Positions 48,842-56,293 of a stretch of 64,000 nt of DNA are shown in pieces. The notes under the pieces were generated by a model. It saw nothing but the letters and a program-made list of their open reading frames with translations, made no database searches and had not been told where the DNA came from. The stretch lies in contig JADJTX010000062.1 in the NCBI GenBank assembly GCA_016710985.1, positions 124,001-188,000 on the forward strand. The letters run 5' to 3'. This stretch comes from Ignavibacteria bacterium. GTDB taxonomy: Bacteria; Bacteroidota; Ignavibacteria; Tepidaquicellales; Tepidaquicellaceae. Numbering within the stretch: the first letter of the stretch is position 1; every line of letters starts with the position of its first letter. The translations under genes were made by a program, and so were the position numbers.

Positions 48842-50080
48842 ATGATCAACAATAAGGATATCACAGAAGCAGCATCGGATTTTGTTTTTGAACTTATGAA
48901 AACAAAACTTCCCGGAGTATATGTCTATCATAATTATAAGCACACTGAAGACGTAGTGGAAGCGGTAAAAAAAATCGGAAACAAATCAGGGCTTAGCGAT
49001 GAAGAACTGGAAATTGCAGTTCTGTCAGGGTGGTTCCATGATACAGGATTTATAGAAAAGAGTGAAAATCACGAAGACGTGAGTATTGAAATTGCGAAAA
49101 ACTTTCTTAAGGAAAACAGTTACAAGGAAGAGAACATAGAAAAAGTAATCGGCTGTATTAATTCAACCCGTTATCCCCAGGCACCAAAGAATATACTGGA
49201 AGAAGTTCTTTGCGATGCTGACTTATTCCATCTTGGAACGAAAGATTATGACAGTAAGTCTGATCTTCTGAGAGTAGAATGGGAAAAGACAGGAGATAAA
49301 AAATATACTCAACTTGAGTGGCTTAAGGTTAATATTGATTTTCTTACGACACATAAATTCTATACAAAGTATGCAAGAAAAGCGCTCGAAGAAAAAAAGA
49401 CGGAGATGCTTTTAAATCTTCAGAAGAAATACAGGAAAAAAATGGATGAGAAGGAAAGTAATGAAAAACAACAGCAGAAAATTGAACTCGAAAAGCAAAA
49501 GCTTGAAGCAAAAAAGGAAGCAGGCGCAAAATCTGACAGGGGAATAGAAACAATGTTCAGAAATACCGTAAGGACTCACGTCGAGTTCAGCGGTATGGCT
49601 GATAACAAAGCAAACATAATGATCAGCATTAACACACTGATAATCGGTGCCATTGTTACTGTAATGATCAGGAAACTTGATTCAAACCCACAACTAATAA
49701 TACCTACATTCATGCTGCTGACTGTAAGTTTGATCTGTATAATTTACGCTGTACTTGTTACACGTCCTAAAATTACTTCAGGAAAATTTACTAAAGATGA
49801 TATTCATAACAAAAGAACCAATCTTCTTTTCTTTGGAAATTTCTACAACATGGATCTTAAGGATTTTGAATGGGGGATGAATGAAATGATGAATGATAAG
49901 GAGTTTTTATACGGAAGTATGATAAAAGACTTTTATTTCCTCGGACAGGTTCTCGGAAGAAAGTATAAATATTTAAGAATATGCTATACGATATTTATGT
50001 TTGGACTGATTGTATCAGTGATTGCTTACATTATAGCTTTTATGTATATACCCGTTCAGGATTTGAATCTGCTTGAGTAA
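48842..50080 (+). CDS. HD-domain phosphohydrolase fused to a two-helix DUF5706 (Pycsar-effector-like) membrane domain
   Basis: 412 aa. The N-terminal HD domain (about 1-180) has HNYKHTEDVV and GWFHDTGF with a later DADLFH, the metal-binding H...HD...D set, so a cyclic or polyphosphorylated nucleotide hydrolase is likely. A charged coiled linker (about 185-235) follows. The rest is the DUF5706 domain: RTHVEFSGMADNKANIMISI, two membrane helices (about 257-278 and 282-305), TNLLFFGNFYNMDLKDFEWG, and a last helix. DUF5706 is the membrane part of PycTM effectors. HD-DUF5706 proteins are also common outside defence loci and here precede sixA and ppk1. Role open. Confidence 0.88.
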   Translation: MINNKDITEAASDFVFELMKTKLPGVYVYHNYKHTEDVVEAVKKIGNKSGLSDEELEIAVLSGWFHDTGFIEKSENHEDVSIEIAKNFLKENSYKEENIEKVIGCINSTRYPQAPKNILEEVLCDADLFHLGTKDYDSKSDLLRVEWEKTGDKKYTQLEWLKVNIDFLTTHKFYTKYARKALEEKKTEMLLNLQKKYRKKMDEKESNEKQQQKIELEKQKLEAKKEAGAKSDRGIETMFRNTVRTHVEFSGMADNKANIMISINTLIIGAIVTVMIRKLDSNPQLIIPTFMLLTVSLICIIYAVLVTRPKITSGKFTKDDIHNKRTNLLFFGNFYNMDLKDFEWGMNEMMNDKEFLYGSMIKDFYFLGQVLGRKYKYLRICYTIFMFGLIVSVIAYIIAFMYIPVQDLNLLE

Positions 50081-50225
50081 GACGTCAAACGTCAAATGTC
50101 AAACATCAAACGTGAAACGGGAGACGTCAAACGTGAGACGTATGATAAAAAAATAATGACTATTCACTATTGCCTGTTAACTATTAACTTTTAACTATTA
50201 ACTTTTAACTTTTAACTTATTAAAA
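50081..50225. repeat. Heptad arrays (CGTCAAA, ACTATTC, AACTATT/AACTTTT) ahead of sixA
   Basis: ACGTCAA-type units begin at the stop of the HD gene. TGACTATTCACTATTG follows, then seven AACTWTT units that run into the first codons of sixA. Confidence 0.85.
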
Positions 50226-50716
50226 CTTTATATCTTATACGTCATGCAAAATCCAGCTGGGATGATCCGGCGTTAAGAGATCACGACAGACCGCTGAATA
50301 AAAGGGGAAAGCGTGATGCTCCGGTTATGGCTGCAGTCCTTAAGAAAAAAGGGATCAAACCGGATCTGATCATTTCGAGTACCGCTGTCAGGGCTTTGGA
50401 ATATGCAAAAATTTTAGCAGAAGAATTGAATTATAAAAAGAAAAATATTGTCGGCGAAAAAGAATTGTATATGGCAACCGATAATGAAATGCTTGAAATA
50501 CTCAGGAGAACAGATGATTCAAATGATACAGTTTTCATGATTGGTCATAATCCAGGGATTACAGACTTTGCAAACTCCCTTTGTAATTACTATCTTGATA
50601 ACTTACCTACCTCAGGAATTTTCGGGGTAAATTTCGATTCTGACAAATGGAAGGATACAGACTTCGGAAAGGGAAAATTTGCATCGTTTGATTATCCGAA
50701 AAAATTCATACAGTGA
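50219..50716 (+). CDS. sixA: SixA-type histidine phosphatase, non-standard start
   Basis: Phosphohistidine phosphatase of the histidine-phosphatase superfamily. The RHG motif region is KTLYLIRHAKSSWDDP, with the partner DRPLNKRGKRDAP and the second histidine in MIGHNPGITDF. In frame, the only candidate for the natural Met (before KTLYLIRHA) is ATT at 50219, preceded by TAA at 50213. The ATG at 50327 would delete the catalytic His. Either the gene uses a rare ATT start or the G of an ATG has been lost. AACTTTT-type repeats touch this point. About 165 aa. Overlaps ppk1 by 4 bp. Confidence 0.85.
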   Translation: MKTLYLIRHAKSSWDDPALRDHDRPLNKRGKRDAPVMAAVLKKKGIKPDLIISSTAVRALEYAKILAEELNYKKKNIVGEKELYMATDNEMLEILRRTDDSNDTVFMIGHNPGITDFANSLCNYYLDNLPTSGIFGVNFDSDKWKDTDFGKGKFASFDYPKKFIQ

Positions 50717-52706
50717 AATTTTACAACCGTGATCTGAGCTGGCTGTCCTTTAACGAAAGGGTATTACAGGAAGCTGCTGATGAATCAGTGCCATTATTCG
50801 AAAGAATCAAATTCCTTGCAATATTCTCGTCTAATCTCGAGGAGTTTTTCAGGGTAAGAGTTGCTTTTATAAGAAGTCTGCTTGAACTTAAGAGAAAAAC
50901 AAAAAAAGTTCTTGACTTCGATCCTGAAGAATTACTCGGGCAAATACATAAAAAAGTAAATTCCCTTCAGACGAAATTCGGCATCATATTCAAAAATACA
51001 ATTATACCTGAATTAGCAAAGCATAAAATTTTTATAAAAAGTGAATCGGAACTGAATAGGGAACAGCTGGATTTTGCGGAAGAATACTTCTCTAATACCA
51101 TAAGACCTTTGATCAATCCGATACTGTTAGTCAGAAATAAAGTTAAGCCTCTTTTCTCAAATCCGGCAATCTTTACCTCGCTGTAAAACTTATTTCTTCA
51201 GATGCGAAGTCAAAGAAAAATTTTACTTATGCTTTAGTCGAAATCCCTGCTGACAAACTTCAAAGATTCATCATATTGCCCTCTTCAAATGGTGAAACAA
51301 ATGTTATTTTTATTGATGATGTAATCCGTACCGGACTTGCTGAAATGTTCAGTGGATTTGATATTGTTGAGGTGAGGTCCGTAAAACTTACGAGAGATGC
51401 AGAATTGTATATTGATGATGAGTTTACGGGAAGCATACTGGATAAAATTAAAAAAAATCTGACTAAAAGATCTACCGGTGTGCCAAGCAGATTTCTTTAT
51501 GATGAAGATATGTCTAAAAGTTTTTTAAAATTTCTGAAAGAATCAATCTCACTTTCTAAAGAGGATCTTGTCGCCGGAGCAAAGTATCACAATTTCAGCG
51601 ACTTTATGAATTTTCCGCATCCGTTTATAAAAGCACTTGAGTATGAACTGCTCAGGCCGGCTGTTAATTCAGAATTGAGTTCCGTTCGGAATATCCAGGA
51701 TATAATTTCAAAAAAAGATTTTCTTCGCATTATCCTTATGATTCTTTTGAGCCGGTTATAAAATTCATTGAAGATGCTGCTTTTGATAAAAATGTAAAGT
51801 GGATCAGGATTACCCTGTACCGGGTTGCAAAAAATTCACAGATAGTAAGTGTATTACTGAATGCGCTAAAGAACGGTAAGGAAGTTACGATATTCGTTGA
51901 GATAAAGGCGAGGTTTGATGAAGAGCTCAATATTACTTATGCGAAAGAGCTTGAAGAAGCAGGCGCGAAGATCATTTACAGTATTCCGGGATTAAAAGTT
52001 CACGCGAAGCTTTGTCTCATAAGCCGTACAGAAAATGGTGAGATGAAAAATTATGGTTATTTATCAACGGGAAATTTCAATGAAAAGACTGCAAAAATCT
52101 ATTCTGACCTGGGTTTATTTACTTCGGATAAAGATATTACAAGGGACATGGAAAAGCTATTTTACTTTCTGGAAGGAAAGATCAGTGATCCTGTCTTTGA
52201 GAATTTACTTGTCGCGCAGTTCAACATGGAAAAAGATTTCATAAAGCTTATTGATAACGAAATAGAAAATGCATCAAAAGGACGTAATGCATTGATCATA
52301 ATAAAGGTAAATAGTCTTGAGGATAAAAATGATTGATAAACTATATGAAGCCGGAAACAGTGGTGTGCAAATAAAATTAATTGTGAGAGGAGTGTGCTGT
52401 CTTATTCCCGGAGTTAAAGGTCTCAGCGAAAACATTGAAGCTATAAGTATAGTAGACAGGTTTCTCGAACACAGCCGTATTTTTATTTTCCATAATAACG
52501 GTGATGAGAAGATCTATCTTTCTTCAGCAGACTGGATGAAAAGAAATCTCAGCAGAAGGATCGAAACAGCTTTTCCGGTCAGAGATGAAAACATAAAGAA
52601 AAGGATTAAAGAATTCGTTAAGCTGCAGCTTGAAGACAACTCAAAGGCAAGAATTATAAATGAAAATCAGGATAACAACTACCGGTCTGCATTAAAGGAA
52701 ATTTAA
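50713..52706 (+). CDS. ppk1: Polyphosphate kinase 1, three frameshifts
   Basis: Makes inorganic polyphosphate from ATP. N-domain: NRDLSWLSFNERVLQEA and FLAIFSSNLEEFFRVRV. Core: HYPYDSFEPVIKFIEDA, then ARFDEELNITYAKELEEAGA. The phosphorylated His is in GLKVHAKLCLISR, the second His region in SADWMKRNLSRRIETAFPV. Breaks lie near 51152-51155 (T4; the added T gives LFLKSGNLYLAVKL), near 51730 (before HYPYDSF) and at the A5 run 52325-52329 (before MIDKLYEAGNSGV). Restored length is about 665 aa, normal. The start is GTG at 50713, overlapping the sixA stop. All domains are intact, so error rather than decay. Confidence 0.93.
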
Positions 52707-52739
52707 TGACCGGATATATAATAAATCAAAAATTCCGCA

Positions 52740-53787
52740 TTAATTAATTTCTTCAATTGAAAACAATTCAAGTTCTTTCTCTTTTCCTCTCAACCTGATA
52801 TTCCCCATTGATTTTACATTATATTTTCCGCTCAGATCCAGTTTTTCTAAAAGATCTTTTGACGCAAGCACTTTTTTATTATACTTATTACATTCAGCCT
52901 GGATACGCGCAGCAGTGTTTACTGTGTCACCGTGATAAACAATATCTTTTTTATGTCACCCATCTCACCGGTAATTACTATTCCACATGAAGTCCTGCCT
53001 TGAATTCCGGATACACACCGTATTTTGCAAGATAAACGTCCTTTAGTCTGAATATCTTGTTCTCGATGTTAAAGAAACAGTTAATACAGTTCACATCTTT
53101 AAGACCTTCTTTCAAATGCCAGGTAAGTACAATTTCATCTCCGACATACTGATATATTTTGCCTTTACATTCCAATATGGGATCAGTCATATCATGAAAG
53201 AAATCATTCAGGAATTCGTGATTTTTTCTATGTCCCAGTTTTTCCGCTATTGTAGTTGAAGATTTAAGATCAAGGAACATGAAAATAAGTTCTTCTTCAA
53301 GAGGCAGCTGATATTTTCCTCTGATATAATTAAACAGTACATTCTGTCCGAGCATCCGGTTGATCTGTCTGACAAAATTCACAAAGAAACTTAATATAAC
53401 ACTAAATACCAGCAATTCAAGGAAATCAATGCTTGTAATATAATCGAGTAAACCTTCATGCTCTTCGGGATCATAAGCATATAACTGAGCTTCTTGTCCG
53501 AGTTGGCTTGAAACCACTAGAATTATTATGGCACCGCTTACTAATGTATAGAATGTAGATCTGATAAGAAGAGCTGTTGAAAAATGCTTTCTCTTTAGCC
53601 AGTCTTCAAATACATAAATCTCAGTAAGTGATGTAATGATTCCGAAAAAAAATCCTATTACAAACTGACATATAATCGGAGTTAAAATTAAACCGTGATA
53701 AGCTATTGCATAAATAACAGCTCCAAGTGAAGTAAAAGCTGTAAAAATTAGAGTTGAATTTATATTGCGTCTGGTATGAACTGTCAT
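52740..53787 (-). CDS. Membrane class III nucleotidyl cyclase 1, two frameshifts
   Basis: Four predicted N-terminal helices (about 10-145) and a class III cyclase domain (from about 165). Two missing bases near 52985 and 52948 break the end. Correcting CAT-GT to CATTGT and an A6 to A7 gives AGLHCGIVITGEMGDIKKD and then IVYHGDTVNTAARIQ, with a stop at 52740, about 349 aa. Metal aspartates are in MFLDLKSSTT and YVGDEIVLTW. The residue usually Lys in adenylate cyclases is Gln (YQYVGD). A CxxC lies in NCINCFFNI. It is about 110 bp from the next cyclase, on the same strand. Confidence 0.85.
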
Positions 53788-53900
53788 TCTTGATTCGATA
53801 AGATTTAGTCTGAAATTATAATACTGTTTTATGGCTCAATAAAAATCAATATGAAACATAATATTCATATCTTAATTACAAAAAACTAAAGGATCTGATA

Positions 53901-54962
53901 TTAATGATTATTTTCTTCAATTGAAAATAGTTCGAGTACTTTTACTTTACCTCTAAGCATGATGTTACCCATCGATTCAGTTTTATATTTGCCTGAGATA
54001 TCAAGCTTGTCAAGCAAGACATTTGAAATGAGGAGTGTTTTATTATAAACATTACATTCAGTCTGTATTCGTGCAGCTGTATTTACTGTATCACCGTGAT
54101 ATACAATGTCTTTCTTGATATCTCCGATCTCGCCGGTAATTACTTTTCCGCAGTGAAGACCTGCTTTGAATTCAGGAAACACATCATATTTTTGAATATA
54201 CAATTCTTTTTTCCCGCGAATTTTTTTTCGAATTTCGAAAAAACATTTTATACAATTAAGATAACTGATGCCGTCCTTCATATGCCATGTTATTACTATT
54301 TCATCTCCGACATACTGATATATTCTCCCTTTGCACTCAAGAATCGGATCGGTCATATCATAAAAAAAATCATTTAGGAATTCATGATTCTTTTCCAGCC
54401 CAATCCTTTCAGCAATGGTTGTCGAAGATTTCAGATCGAGAAACATGAAGATGAGATCTTCCTCCAGCGGCAGCTGATATTTTCCCATCACATAATTTAA
54501 AAGTACATTCTGTCCCATGAGCCTGTTGATCTGCCTGATAAAATTTATGAAAAATATCATTATCACACAGACGCCAAGCATGATATAAAACTCTTTGCTC
54601 TCCAGGAAGTTAGTAAGGTTGCCGTATCTTTTTACGTTTTCCTGAAATGCAGTATTGTCATGGATGTTGAAATTTACTAACAAGATTGCAAAAAGAATAA
54701 CTGCGAAGACCAGTATATACAGCAGACTTCTTATCAATACGGCAACAGAGAACTTCATCCGCCTTAATCGTTTTTCAAGAATGTATATTTCTACTGAACC
54801 CGTTATTAATCCGAAAATAATTCCAAATATCAGATGATTTATTACAGGCGTCAGCATAAATCCCCGGTTAACCAATGCAAAGAGCACCGCTACAGCGGAT
54901 GTAAATAATGTAAAAAGAAGAACAGACTTTCTGTTTCGTTTGCTTTGTACTGAAGAATTCAT
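53901..54962 (-). CDS. Membrane class III nucleotidyl cyclase 2
   Basis: 353 aa, intact. Helices at about 14-32, 40-60, 74-96 and 125-145, then the cyclase domain. Metal ligands D176 (MFLDLKSSTT) and D220 (YVGDEIVITW); transition-state N294 and R298 (VNTAARIQ) are present, so it should be active. The base-contacting positions, by my hand alignment, are Q216 (Lys in adenylate cyclases) and V287 (Asp/Thr in adenylate, Cys in guanylate cyclases), so neither pair is matched. CxxC at C237/C240 (NCIKCFF). No HAMP or sensor domain. The ATG overlaps the next cyclase's stop by 4 bp. Confidence 0.92.
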   Translation of the reverse strand: MNSSVQSKRNRKSVLLFTLFTSAVAVLFALVNRGFMLTPVINHLIFGIIFGLITGSVEIYILEKRLRRMKFSVAVLIRSLLYILVFAVILFAILLVNFNIHDNTAFQENVKRYGNLTNFLESKEFYIMLGVCVIMIFFINFIRQINRLMGQNVLLNYVMGKYQLPLEEDLIFMFLDLKSSTTIAERIGLEKNHEFLNDFFYDMTDPILECKGRIYQYVGDEIVITWHMKDGISYLNCIKCFFEIRKKIRGKKELYIQKYDVFPEFKAGLHCGKVITGEIGDIKKDIVYHGDTVNTAARIQTECNVYNKTLLISNVLLDKLDISGKYKTESMGNIMLRGKVKVLELFSIEENNH

Positions 54963-56017
54963 ACTGTCTTTTTTTGAATGCTGAACAGTTTTACTTCACG
55001 GGCTTTCCCCCGGAGCATGAATTTACCAAGGGATTCAGACAGATATTCCTCCGGTAGTTTTAGTTTATTCAAAATATCCTCTGACACTAAAAAAGTTTTT
55101 TTCAACCTATTACATTCCGCCTGTATCCTTGACGCCGTATTGAGAACATCCCCGTGAAAAACGATCTCCTTTTTTGAATCACCAATTTCACCTATAATGA
55201 CCTGTCCGCAATGCAGTCCGGCTTTAAATCCGGGTATCAAACCGAATTCTTTTTTGTAAACTTCAGATAAAGAGCCGATCTTTTCCTGAATGTTAAAAAA
55301 ACATCTTATGCAATTTGCATTCTGAAAGCCCCTGCTATTTTTCCAGCTGATCACAACTTCATCTCCAACATACTGATACACTTCACCTTCAGATCCCACA
55401 ATGGACTCATCTATGTCAAAGAAAAATGAATTTATTAATTTATGATATGCTACAGGACCGAGCTTTTCAGCTATGGTTGTAGATGAAGAAACATCAAGAA
55501 ACATGAACGCCCTTTCTTCTTCTTTAGGCTTATGGTATTTACCGGTAACATAATTCAGTAAGACGTTTTTTCCGAGCAGATTATTTATCTGTGCAGATAA
55601 ATTTACGAGAAAACTGAAAACAACCGCAAACAACAGTATGCTTTTGAAATCGCCTTCGACAATGAAATGTCTGAAATCATCACTCTTAAGTGTGCTGAAA
55701 ATATTTGCATCGTTAACACTGCTTTCATGAATTACCCAGACAGATATTACTGCAAATGAAATAACGGCAACATAAACTAAGGTTCTTATTAACAGTCCGG
55801 TAGAAAACTTCAGCTTCCTGAATTTATTTTGAAAGACAAAATTTTCAAATATACCGATCAGAAAAGTGATGATAAAACCGGCTGTCATTCCTTTGATTGC
55901 TCTTGCTGTGTCGAAACCAAAAGCTAAACCCGTAAAGAGAAGACCAACTAAAATTCCAATCAGAGAAATAATTATGACAGATCTGAACTTTTGTTTTTGC
56001 TTTACAGATTTCTCCAT
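54959..56017 (-). CDS. Membrane class III nucleotidyl cyclase 3
   Basis: 352 aa, intact, and first of the three in transcription order. Same plan as its neighbours: four membrane helices (first about 12-32, IIISLIGILVGLLFTGLAFG), then a cyclase domain with FMFLDVSSSTTIAEKLGP, YQYVGDEVVISWKN, FKAGLHCGQVIIGE, KKEIVFHGDVLNTASRIQAE. The Gln and Val at the base-contact positions and the CxxC (NCIRCFF) are conserved. The most divergent of the three in its membrane part. A palindrome lies upstream; no clear promoter box was found. Confidence 0.92.
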   Translation of the reverse strand: MEKSVKQKQKFRSVIIISLIGILVGLLFTGLAFGFDTARAIKGMTAGFIITFLIGIFENFVFQNKFRKLKFSTGLLIRTLVYVAVISFAVISVWVIHESSVNDANIFSTLKSDDFRHFIVEGDFKSILLFAVVFSFLVNLSAQINNLLGKNVLLNYVTGKYHKPKEEERAFMFLDVSSSTTIAEKLGPVAYHKLINSFFFDIDESIVGSEGEVYQYVGDEVVISWKNSRGFQNANCIRCFFNIQEKIGSLSEVYKKEFGLIPGFKAGLHCGQVIIGEIGDSKKEIVFHGDVLNTASRIQAECNRLKKTFLVSEDILNKLKLPEEYLSESLGKFMLRGKAREVKLFSIQKKTV

Positions 56018-56132
56018 TTCAATTGTTTTAGCTGTTAATAAATTAAGCCGGAAAGTTTAATCATTCATTCTCAATAATACTGTATAAATTTACTTACTTA
56101 AAATAATCGTCAGCTTCCTAAAAATAAGATAT

Positions 56133-56203
56133 GCCGCCAATTCGCAATAATTAGCCCGAATTTAAAAATGTATTCGAGAAAATTTGTGTAAATTCGTGGC
56201 ACA
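56133..56203. repeat. CCACGAATT-family palindrome (short copy)
   Basis: TGCCGCCAATTCGCAATAATT on the left faces AAATTTGTGTAAATTCGTGGC on the right. It is related to 18452-18575. The rest of 56018-56293 contains no gene. Confidence 0.6.
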
Positions 56204-56293
56204 AAAAAATAGAAATATTAAAGCGGTCAAATTAAGTTACTTATTTGTTGGTCGCAGAGGATTCTATTCTTGTAAAAATTCCGGCTTTTAAAA

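Noticed and set aside
48842..56017. A confirmed Pycsar defence operon
   Set aside because: The HD-DUF5706 gene and the cyclases are on opposite strands with sixA and ppk1 between them, and the cyclases are three membrane proteins unlike the compact soluble PycC. Kept only as a hypothesis.
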